A program made the translations under genes and the position numbers. The notes beneath the pieces were generated by a model, which was not told the DNA's origin, made no database searches, and saw nothing but the letters and a program-made list of their open reading frames with translations. From Candidatus Latescibacterota bacterium (lineage in GTDB: Bacteria > Latescibacterota > MVCY01), in contig DAOWIT010000051.1 of the NCBI GenBank assembly GCA_030640765.1, positions 1 through 5,626 on the forward strand: a stretch of 5,626 nucleotides of DNA, given 5' to 3'. Shown here one piece after another: positions 1 to 5,089 of this stretch; positions within the stretch are counted from its first letter, which is position 1; the number at the start of each line of letters is the position of its first letter.

Positions 1-111
1 ATTGCCGCTGCCGTATTGTCGGATGTCTATCCCCTTTAATGCCTTTCCCACTACTATACTGGTAGGAAACGACCCCAGTAGGTAACTTGCCAAAACAATT
101 AGTATTAACAT
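1..111 (-). CDS. plsY: Acyl-phosphate:glycerol-3-phosphate acyltransferase PlsY, N-terminal part
   Basis: Thirty-seven codons are visible before the gene runs off the left edge of the window. The translation starts [18 protein letters not shown] and continues to [12 protein letters not shown]. This is the N-terminal membrane helix (about residues 2-21) followed by the GSGN of conserved PlsY motif 1. PlsY is an integral membrane enzyme that transfers an acyl group from acyl-phosphate to glycerol-3-phosphate, the first acylation step of phospholipid synthesis in most bacteria; the full protein is about 200 residues. I chose the ATG at 111-109 because family members begin only a few residues before the YLLGS stretch. 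AGGAG at 128-124 lies 12 nt upstream of it, which is long. An in-frame ATG at 123-121 abuts the same AGGAG with no spacer, so it is less likely. The gene is divergent from all others in the window. Confidence 0.88.
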   Translation of the reverse strand, partial: MLILIVLASYLLGSFPTSIVVGKALKGIDIRQYGSGN

Positions 112-156
112 CTTATGAAACATCTCCTAATTGAGAGTCTCTTCTGATAGAAATCT

Positions 157-185
157 AAATTAACATATTCTTCAGCAGAAGTCAA
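157..185 (-). promoter_or_regulatory. Candidate promoter for plsY
   Basis: On the minus strand, TTGACT (185-180, 5/6 match to the sigma-70 -35 box) is followed after 17 nt by TAATTT (162-157), a weak -10 match. It would start a transcript near 150, about 40 nt before the plsY ATG. The -35 and the spacing are good, the -10 is poor; this is an inference from consensus only. Confidence 0.33.
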
Positions 186-237
186 TAGGAAATGGCAAAA
201 AACAGCGGGAGAGAGTGAAGGGGAAGGAATCTCTATC

Positions 238-263
238 GGCGGCACTTGTGGCCGTCCTTTTTT
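238..263 (+). terminator. Orphan rho-independent terminator-like hairpin
   Basis: GGCGGC (238-243) pairs with GCCGTC (251-256) in a 6-bp stem with one G-U pair and a 7-nt loop, followed by C and six T (258-263). The shape is that of a factor-independent terminator on the plus strand. There is no plus-strand gene upstream inside the window. It could therefore end a short RNA of about 100 nt from the weak promoter candidate at 131-159, protect plsY from antisense transcripts, or be a remnant. Confidence 0.42.
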
Positions 264-373
264 GTGACGGAGGGAACAGAGAATACGGCCGGGCTGAATA
301 GTACCTAACGGAGTAGATGTATATCAAAGGATTATGATAGAGTTGTAGCCCTTACCATCACCGTAAAAATATC

Positions 374-402
374 TTGACAAATCCATAGTTATATCTTATG
401 TT
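374..402 (+). promoter_or_regulatory. Sigma-70-type promoter, probably for nfeD
   Basis: A perfect TTGACA (374-379) is followed after 17 nt by TATGTT (397-402, 4/6 match). Transcription would start near 409 and read through the Mut7-C remnant into nfeD at 660, giving a leader of about 250 nt. The -10 box covers the ATG at 398, so that ATG would not be in the transcript. No better promoter is visible between 403 and 659. Confidence 0.55.
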
Positions 403-649
403 TGTAAACGAATTCTCATTTATACTCTCCGTTGTTTGGAGTGAAAGTTGGCATACCTCTGCCTCTCTGCACAGATGCTCGGTCTGTAACTGCAAAGTGA
501 TTAATGTAGATAAACAGAGTGTTGAAGGTAAGGTTCCTGAATATGTCTTTCAGGCTCAATCAGAGTTTTCTCAATATCCTCAATGTGGAAGAATCTATTG
601 GAAAGGTTCTCACTACCGGAGGATAGAACAGCGGTTGTGCTGGATTTGA
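398..649 (+). pseudogene. Remnant of a Mut7-C family RNase (C-terminal zinc-ribbon end)
   Basis: The open frame of 83 codons ends with a recognisable match to the C-terminal zinc ribbon of Mut7-C/DUF82 proteins: RCSVCN (residues 26-31), then VDK, KVPEYVFQAQSEF (45-57), PQCGRIYWKGSHYRRI (61-76). Full Mut7-C proteins have a PIN-like nuclease domain before this; nothing like it is seen here or upstream. Of the four expected zinc cysteines, C27, C30 and C63 are present, but the third is tyrosine (Y60, TAT at 575-577), one transition away from TGT. The first 25 residues do not match the family convincingly and the frame may have shifted near 470. The ATG at 398 sits in a promoter -10 box and has no ribosome site. 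The TGA (647-649) overlaps the nfeD ribosome site. I call it a decayed fragment; a small stand-alone zinc-ribbon protein is the less likely alternative. Confidence 0.62.
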
Positions 650-659
650 GGTAACCAAG

Positions 660-1967
660 ATGAACGGGCATAAATTAATAACAAGTGTTCTTGTTTTAGC
701 TTTAGTTCTGGGGTTCTTCTCTCTGGTAAGGGCAGAGCCAGTGGTGGAAGTGATAAAAATAGATGGAATTATCAATCCCATCTCCTCGAAATTCATGGTG
801 GAATCCATCCAGAAAGCACAAGAGCGGGAAGCAGAGTGTTTGGTGATCCAAATGGACACCCCTGGGGGACTGATGGAGTCTATGCGCGCGGTGACGAAGG
901 AGATGCTTTCGGCTCAGGTACCGGTAGTGGTTTATGTGTCGCCCAGCGGGGCCAGGGCTGCCTCAGCAGGAGTATTTATCACCTTAGCCGCCCACATCGC
1001 CGCTATGACCCCGGGCACAAATATCGGGGCTGCCCATCCCGTCAGCCTGGGCAGTACCCAAGACACCACCGGGGCAAAAACGATGGCAGAGAAGATCACT
1101 AACGACGCCGCTGCCTCCATTCGTTCCATAGCAAACAAAAGAGGTCGAAATGCCCAATGGGCGGAAGAGGCAGTCAGACAGAGTGTCTCGGTCACTGCCC
1201 AAGAGGCCCTGAAGCTGGGAGTAATCGACATAGTTTGCGAAGACCTCCCCGGATTACTTCGAGCCCTCGACGGCCGGAAGGTGAAACTGCCTTCTGGAGA
1301 GAGAGTTCTGCACACAAAAAACGCCCAAATAAAGAGAACCGGGATGAACTTCCGTTATCGAATTCTGGACAAGATTTCCAACCCCAATATTGCTTACATT
1401 CTGCTTATGTTGGGAATTTACGGGATCTTTTTCGAATTATCAAATCCAGGCTCGATATTCCCCGGAGTGGTGGGGTCAATTTTTCTCATCTTGGCTTTCT
1501 TTGCGCTGCAGACTTTACCTATAAACTATGCAGGGCTTCTGCTTATTCTGCTGGCTATAGTTCTGTTCATACTCGAAACCCAAATACCCAGTTACGGCAT
1601 GTTGACTATAGGAGGCGTGATTTCTATGGGTTTAGGCTCAATAATGCTCATCAATATCCAAGTTCCTTTTTTGAGGATATCCTGGGGGGTTATAATCCCA
1701 GTGGTAGCAGTTACGGCGGCTTTCTTCCTGTTCGCCGTTGGTATGGGATTGCATATCCAGAGGAGAAAACCCACTACTGGGGCAAAAGGACTTATGGGAG
1801 AGATAGGGGTGGCTTTGACCCGAATTAGCCCTAAAGGTAAAGTGGCTATCCATGGAGAAATTTGGAAGGCGACAACCAGCCAAAAGATCCGCAAGGGTGA
1901 GGAGATAGTAGTGATAGGGGTTAGCCACTTGCAGTTGAAAGTCTCCCGAACTGAAGGATCCGCCTAA
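660..1967 (+). CDS. nfeD: Long-form NfeD protein: ClpP-like membrane serine protease
   Basis: This 435-residue protein has the full long-form (NfeD1b) layout: a signal peptide or anchor at about 1-25, a ClpP-class protease domain at about 28-215, five hydrophobic helices (about 244-263, 265-284, 288-306, 312-333, 342-366) and a C-terminal NfeD OB-fold at about 375-435. Key residues are visible. DTPGG (66-70) forms the oxyanion region, Ser102 in ARAASAGVF is the nucleophile, and Lys145 in AEKITND is the general base, matching the Ser-Lys dyad known from the Pyrococcus PH1510 protease. That archaeal relative cleaves the hydrophobic tail of its stomatin partner, so a role in membrane protein quality control is expected. 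The usual stomatin/slipin gene is not next to it here; nadB follows after 108 nt. The ATG at 660 is preceded by GAGG (648-651) at 8 nt spacing. Length and frame look intact. Confidence 0.93.
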   Translation: MNGHKLITSVLVLALVLGFFSLVRAEPVVEVIKIDGIINPISSKFMVESIQKAQEREAECLVIQMDTPGGLMESMRAVTKEMLSAQVPVVVYVSPSGARAASAGVFITLAAHIAAMTPGTNIGAAHPVSLGSTQDTTGAKTMAEKITNDAAASIRSIANKRGRNAQWAEEAVRQSVSVTAQEALKLGVIDIVCEDLPGLLRALDGRKVKLPSGERVLHTKNAQIKRTGMNFRYRILDKISNPNIAYILLMLGIYGIFFELSNPGSIFPGVVGSIFLILAFFALQTLPINYAGLLLILLAIVLFILETQIPSYGMLTIGGVISMGLGSIMLINIQVPFLRISWGVIIPVVAVTAAFFLFAVGMGLHIQRRKPTTGAKGLMGEIGVALTRISPKGKVAIHGEIWKATTSQKIRKGEEIVVIGVSHLQLKVSRTEGSA

Positions 1968-2075
1968 ATCAACCCAGCCAACGCAAATGGAATTTGAGGA
2001 ATGGTCTCCTGAATATTCTGAAAGCCATCTTTTAAATGATCACAGACACCACCTAAAGAGGTAGATCCGGTTAAA

Positions 2076-3698
2076 ATGGAGATAACAACAGATTATCTGG
2101 TCATAGGCACGGGCATAGCTGGATTGTCGTTTGCCCTGGAGGCAGCTCAGCAGAACGAAGTTGCAATTATAACCAAAAAAGCGGATTCCGATTCCAACAC
2201 CAACCGCGCCCAAGGTGGAATTGCTGCAGTGCTGGCTTCCGATGACTCCACTACCTTGCATGTCGAGGACACCTTACAAGCCGGTGCTGGGCTTTGCAAT
2301 GCAGAAGTAGTAAAATTGGTAGCGCGAGAGGCATCCGCTATGGTGTCGAAATTAATAAACTGGGGCGTTGAGTTCACCAAGAGCCAGAATGGTACTCTGG
2401 CCTTAGGACGTGAAGGGGGACATTCAAAAAACAGGATTGTTCATGCCGCTGATCTGACCGGAGCTGCCATAGAGGAAGCCTTATTAGGGAGAGTTAAAGC
2501 TAATAAAAACATAATCATCTATGAGAACCACTTTGCTATTGATCTTATCACTGAACATCACCTGTTCGATGTTAAAGAGAAAAGGAGTAGACGTATCACC
2601 TGCTGGGGAGCCTATGTTTTGGATACCATACAGACGGAGGTCCACAAATTTCTGGCCAAGGTGACCCTATTGACCACTGGAGGGGCAGGTCGATCATATC
2701 TGCATACTACCAATCCTCCCATTGCCACCGGAGATGGCCTCGCTATGGCCTTCCGAGCTGGGGGAGAGGTGGCCAATCTGGAGTTTACCCAATTCCATCC
2801 CACCGCCCTTTATCATCCAGACGGGGACTGCTTCCTTATCACTGAATCACTCAGAGGATACGGTGCGGTGCTGCGGACTAAAGACGGCAAGACCTTTATG
2901 GAGAAGTACCATCCTATGAAGTCCTTGGCCCCCAGAGATATAGTGGCAAGAGCTATTGACCGGGAGCTCAAACTCAGCGGGGATGAATGTGTCTACCTGG
3001 ATGTGACCCAGATGGACCCTGACAAAACCAAAGAAGAGTTCCCTAATATCTATAAAAAGTGCAAATCCTTTGGTATTGATATCACTAAGATCTTCATCCC
3101 TGTGGTCCCAGCAGCTCATTATATGTGCGGGGGGGTGAAGACGGACATCCACGGAAAGACCTCTATTAAAAATCTCTATGCCTCGGGAGAGGTGGCCTGC
3201 ACGGGGCTGCACGGGGCCAATCGTCTGGCGTCGAATTCCCTCTCTGAAGCTTTGGTCTTCTCTCACCGAACCTATCAAGATTCCTTGAATGTGGTACAGA
3301 ATAACATTTTTACCTTTCCAAATATCCCCGATTGGAATGAGGAAGATACCTTCAATGCAGAGGAGTGGATTATCCTGTCCCATGACAGACAGGAGATCCA
3401 GCGTTTAATGTGGGACTATGTGGGGATAGTCCGTTCGGATTACAGACTTAAAAAAGCGCAAAGGCGTATTCGCCTAATTGCCAATGAGATAGAAGAATTT
3501 TATAAGAGAACAAAGGTAACAGGTGACCTGATCGAACTACGAAATATTGCCACTGTAGCTTTGCTTATCATCCGTTCTGCCCTGATGCGCAAGGAAAGCA
3601 GAGGACTTCACTTCAATACTGATTATCCCCAACTAGATGATTCTAATTGGCTGAAGGATACGGTGATAAGAAATGAAGCGAGCCTTAATTATCGTTGA
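2076..3698 (+). CDS. nadB: L-aspartate oxidase NadB
   Basis: NadB oxidises L-aspartate to iminoaspartate, the first step of NAD synthesis; NadA then makes quinolinate. It is a soluble flavoprotein that can pass electrons to O2 or fumarate. The 540 residues match the usual length. Visible landmarks are the FAD dinucleotide motif GTGIAGL (11-17), RAQGGIAAV (44-52), LGREGGHSKNRIVHAADLTG (110-129), LTTGGAG (199-205), EFTQFHPTALYHP (236-248), APRDIVARAIDRE (285-297), PAAHYMCGGV (345-354) and LHGANRLASNSL (378-389). Residues equivalent to the E. coli active site are E113, H241, R287, H348 and R383. There is no histidine for covalent FAD attachment before AQGG, which separates it from SdhA/FrdA. The C-terminal helical domain (about 430-540) is complete. 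AAGAGGT (2056-2062) lies 13 nt before the ATG, a rather long spacing. No nadA or nadC is in the window. Confidence 0.97.
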   Translation: MEITTDYLVIGTGIAGLSFALEAAQQNEVAIITKKADSDSNTNRAQGGIAAVLASDDSTTLHVEDTLQAGAGLCNAEVVKLVAREASAMVSKLINWGVEFTKSQNGTLALGREGGHSKNRIVHAADLTGAAIEEALLGRVKANKNIIIYENHFAIDLITEHHLFDVKEKRSRRITCWGAYVLDTIQTEVHKFLAKVTLLTTGGAGRSYLHTTNPPIATGDGLAMAFRAGGEVANLEFTQFHPTALYHPDGDCFLITESLRGYGAVLRTKDGKTFMEKYHPMKSLAPRDIVARAIDRELKLSGDECVYLDVTQMDPDKTKEEFPNIYKKCKSFGIDITKIFIPVVPAAHYMCGGVKTDIHGKTSIKNLYASGEVACTGLHGANRLASNSLSEALVFSHRTYQDSLNVVQNNIFTFPNIPDWNEEDTFNAEEWIILSHDRQEIQRLMWDYVGIVRSDYRLKKAQRRIRLIANEIEEFYKRTKVTGDLIELRNIATVALLIIRSALMRKESRGLHFNTDYPQLDDSNWLKDTVIRNEASLNYR

Positions 3699-3719
3699 TA
3701 TGCTCAATTATTTCCTCTG

Positions 3720-3764
3720 GGAAAATGCCCCTCTAAGGGTTCCGGGGGCAATGAAAATATTTCC
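3720..3764 (+). other. Imperfect hairpin downstream of nadB
   Basis: TGCCCC (3726-3731) pairs with GGGGCA (3745-3750) across 13 nt, and an outer GGAAA (3720-3724) can pair with TTTCC (3760-3764). There is no proper T-run after it, so it is not a clear terminator on the plus strand. It lies 21 nt past the nadB stop and could act as an mRNA 3'-end stabiliser or a weak or rho-assisted terminator. Confidence 0.3.
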
Positions 3765-3841
3765 TAATATCAAAAAAGGAGACTCGGCCAGGCCCAGGGC
3801 AGGGAAGAGCCAGTAATATATCTTTGTGAGAGGAGTTCTCG

Positions 3842-4294
3842 TTGACCTTAGCAGAATTATTGGATGAAAGCCTCATTTTGCTAAAGGAAAGATACGGCTC
3901 AAAAGAGGAACTTTTAGAGGCTATGGTGGACAAGCTCGTTCAAACCGGGAAAATCAATAATAAGAGAGAACTATTGAAGATAATTATGGAGAGAGAGGAA
4001 GCTGCCTCTACCGGTTTTGGCCGAGGAGTAGCTATCCCTCACGGAACAAATAAAGTTGGAGACAGAGTAATCACCGTTTTTGCCCGGGTTGACCGCGGAG
4101 TTGATTTCGGCGCCTTGGACGGAAAGCCCGTTCATTTAGTCTTCCTATTGGTTACTCCGGAGAAGGACACAAGATCTTACCTCACAGTTCTTGCTCAGCT
4201 TTCTCGAGTGTTAAGAAAGAAATCGTTCAGGAAGAGACTCTTGCACTGTCAAACGGCTGCCGAGATTGTCCAGGCATTTCGAGAAAAGAACTAA
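3842..4294 (+). CDS. PTS EIIA protein, fructose/nitrogen-regulatory (PtsN-like) type
   Basis: This is a 150-residue single-domain protein of the PTS_EIIA_2 family. The phosphorylation site is His67 in STGFGRGVAIPHGT (56-69). Further family landmarks are GVDFGALDGKPVHLVFLLVTP (86-106) and the final helices carrying VLAQLSRVL. EIIA accepts a phosphoryl group from HPr or NPr. With no EIIB or EIIC gene beside it, a regulatory rather than transport role is likely, as for PtsN, whose length it matches. The TTG start at 3842 is supported by AGGAG (3831-3835) at 6 nt spacing; no in-frame ATG lies near. The N-terminus (MTLAELLDESLILL) fits the family's usual beginning. It follows nadB by 143 nt and its stop lies 18 nt before the -35 box of phaR. 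Whether it is ptsN proper or another EIIA paralogue cannot be settled from sequence alone. Confidence 0.88.
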   Translation: MTLAELLDESLILLKERYGSKEELLEAMVDKLVQTGKINNKRELLKIIMEREEAASTGFGRGVAIPHGTNKVGDRVITVFARVDRGVDFGALDGKPVHLVFLLVTPEKDTRSYLTVLAQLSRVLRKKSFRKRLLHCQTAAEIVQAFREKN

Positions 4295-4312
4295 AAAGAG
4301 GTTATTTTTTTC

Positions 4313-4340
4313 TTGACATTTTTGTGCAGTGCACTATATT
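4313..4340 (+). promoter_or_regulatory. Promoter of phaR
   Basis: A perfect TTGACA (4313-4318) is separated by 16 nt from TATATT (4335-4340, 5/6 match). The expected start of transcription is near 4347, leaving a short leader of about 17 nt that contains GGAGGG. This is the strongest promoter in the window and gives phaR expression independent of the EIIA gene upstream. Confidence 0.75.
4324..4334 (+). promoter_or_regulatory. Palindromic operator candidate in the phaR promoter spacer
   Basis: GTGCA-G-TGCAC is a perfect inverted repeat of 5-bp arms with one central base, lying wholly between the -35 and -10 boxes and ending one base before the -10. A protein bound there would block RNA polymerase. 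PhaR proteins of alphaproteobacteria are known to bind TGC/GCA-rich sites and repress their own gene and phasin genes, so autorepression is a reasonable inference, but no second copy of this site is in the window to support it. Confidence 0.42.
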
Positions 4341-4363
4341 TGTTATCAAAACTGGAGGGAGCA

Positions 4364-4927
4364 ATGACAAGGATAATTAAAAGGTACGCTAATCGCAGAC
4401 TTTATGACACTGAGCAGAAAAAGACGATCACGCTGAACGACGTGGCTGCCTTGGTGAAAAGCGGCATTGAAGTCCAAATAGTTGACAATAAGACCGGAGA
4501 AGATATCACTGCGCACAGTTTTTCACAGATATTGGCAGGCCAGACAAAAGGGTGGCAGCAAGAAGCCGTCTCGCTGGAACTGTTGAAAAGATTGATCCAG
4601 AAAGGAGGTGCAGAAATGTTAGAGGCAGTCAAGAAGGCAATGCTGGCAGGCATTGGTGCTCTGGACCTCAGCCGGGAAAAGGGAGAGAAGTTCGTCGACG
4701 AGCTGATTAAAAGGGGCGAAAAACCTAAGAATGAAGGGGCTAAATTGGTAAAGGAAACCCTTGATAAGGCCGAGAAGAAGACAGCAGAGATCAAGGAGAG
4801 AATCGACGAACGGGTAAAGGAACTAATTCCCAAATCTATGCACCGTCAGGGTGAACAGATCGCCGAGTTGAAGCAAAAGATCGAGACGCTGACCAAGATT
4901 GTGGAAAAATTAGAGAAGAAGCCGTAG
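4364..4927 (+). CDS. phaR: PhaR-type DNA-binding domain fused to a phasin-like coiled coil
   Basis: The N-terminal part of this 187-residue protein (about 2-60) is a clear PHB/PHA accumulation regulator DNA-binding domain: RIIKRYANRRLYDTE (3-17), ITLNDVAALV (22-31), VQIVDNKTGEDIT (37-49). In classical PhaR this is followed by PHB_acc domains. Here residues 85-187 instead resemble the phasin-like family COG3937: MLEAVKKAMLAGIGALDLS, then EKFVDELIKRGE, and a charged Lys/Glu-rich heptad coiled coil to the end. PhaR proteins repress phasin genes and leave DNA when they bind storage granules; a protein with both a DNA and a granule-type module would suit such sensing. I chose the ATG at 4364 because GGAGG (4354-4358) lies 5 nt before it and the family begins right here; the longer frame back to a TTG at 4313 would start inside the -35 box. 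A strong terminator follows. No PHA synthase gene is present, so the polymer link is not proven. Confidence 0.85.
   Translation: MTRIIKRYANRRLYDTEQKKTITLNDVAALVKSGIEVQIVDNKTGEDITAHSFSQILAGQTKGWQQEAVSLELLKRLIQKGGAEMLEAVKKAMLAGIGALDLSREKGEKFVDELIKRGEKPKNEGAKLVKETLDKAEKKTAEIKERIDERVKELIPKSMHRQGEQIAELKQKIETLTKIVEKLEKKP
4601..4618 (+). promoter_or_regulatory. Internal Shine-Dalgarno and in-frame ATG inside phaR
   Basis: AAAGGAGGTG (4601-4610), close to a perfect anti-16S match, lies 7 nt (from GGAGG) before an in-frame ATG at 4616-4618, which is Met85 of the full protein. Translation from it would give a 103-residue protein consisting of just the phasin-like module (4616-4927). It is a better ribosome site than that of any annotated start in the window. 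The bases also encode Gln-Lys-Gly-Gly, so chance cannot be excluded, but position at the exact domain border argues for a real second start. Confidence 0.55.
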
Positions 4928-4956
4928 TGTTTTTTTATACCCTTGTTTCTCAAAAA

Positions 4957-4988
4957 GGGCCATCGGCTGTCAAACCGGTGGCTCTTTT
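4957..4988 (+). terminator. Rho-independent terminator of phaR
   Basis: GGGCCATCGG (4957-4966) pairs with CCGGTGGCTC (4975-4984) in a 10-bp stem with two G-U pairs and an 8-nt loop, followed by TTTT (4985-4988). The AAAAA before the stem can extend it by pairing with the T-run. It lies 29 nt after the phaR stop and separates phaR from etfB. Confidence 0.87.
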
Positions 4989-5016
4989 ATCATTTGCCCT
5001 GCAAGGTAAAAAAAGG

Positions 5017-5050
5017 TTGCTTTTTGAACGACTTTTCAGTTAATTATTAG
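5017..5050 (+). promoter_or_regulatory. Weak promoter candidates for etfB
   Basis: A promoter is expected here because a terminator closes the preceding gene. Two poor options are visible: TTGCTT (5017-5022) with TTAATT (5040-5045) at 17 nt, and TTGAAC (5024-5029) with TATTAG (5045-5050) at 15 nt. Neither is convincing alone; the region 5023-5065 is AT-rich as promoters often are. An alternative sigma factor could be used. Confidence 0.25.
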
Positions 5051-5089
5051 CTTAAATCTATTGTGAAATCACAGAAAAAGGAGGGACAA

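Larger units (their letters stand above)
112..397. other. Non-coding divergent intergenic region
   Basis: No reading frame here looks like a protein. The stretch separates minus-strand plsY from the plus-strand genes. It contains the plsY ribosome site and candidate promoter, a weak plus-strand promoter candidate (TTGAGA at 131-136, 17 nt, TCTAAA at 154-159), a GC-rich hairpin with a T-run at 238-263, and the -35 box of the promoter at 374-402. I found no trace of the PIN-like N-terminal domain that would normally precede the Mut7-C zinc ribbon seen further right, so any ancestral gene start appears deleted or eroded here. Confidence 0.6.

Noticed and set aside
1157..1828. 223-codon plus-strand frame inside nfeD
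   Set aside because: It lies in another frame within a clearly conserved nfeD gene, has an odd composition and matches no domain; a shadow of the real gene.
1987..2064. 25-codon open frame between nfeD and nadB (MEFEEWSPEYSES...)
   Set aside because: No ribosome site and no recognisable similarity; an open frame this short arises easily by chance in a 108-nt gap.
1968..2075. Own promoter for nadB in the 108-nt gap
   Set aside because: Best -35/-10 pairs have wrong spacing (for example a TTGAGG with only 14 nt to TATTCT); no clear operator or NAD-related riboswitch is visible.
2847..3383. 178-codon minus-strand frame antisense to nadB
   Set aside because: Antisense to conserved NadB motifs, without a ribosome site or family match.
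3700..3816. 38-codon open frame starting one base after the nadB stop (MLNYFLWENAPL...)
   Set aside because: No ribosome site precedes it, the sequence resembles no family I know, and it overlaps the hairpin at 3720-3764. It could be a leader peptide but the evidence is too thin to annotate.
4280..4312. T-run after the EIIA gene stop (GGTTATTTTTTTC) as a terminator
   Set aside because: No GC-rich stem precedes the T-run; only A/T pairings are possible, so it is more likely part of an AT-rich upstream promoter region.
4313..4363. N-terminal extension of the PhaR protein from a TTG at 4313
   Set aside because: The TTG is part of the -35 box, there is no ribosome site in front of it, and the PhaR family begins at the ATG at 4364 with GGAGG at 5 nt.
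4402..4833. 143-codon minus-strand frame antisense to phaR
   Set aside because: Serine- and phenylalanine-rich translation typical of the antisense of Lys/Glu-rich coiled-coil coding sequence; no domain match.
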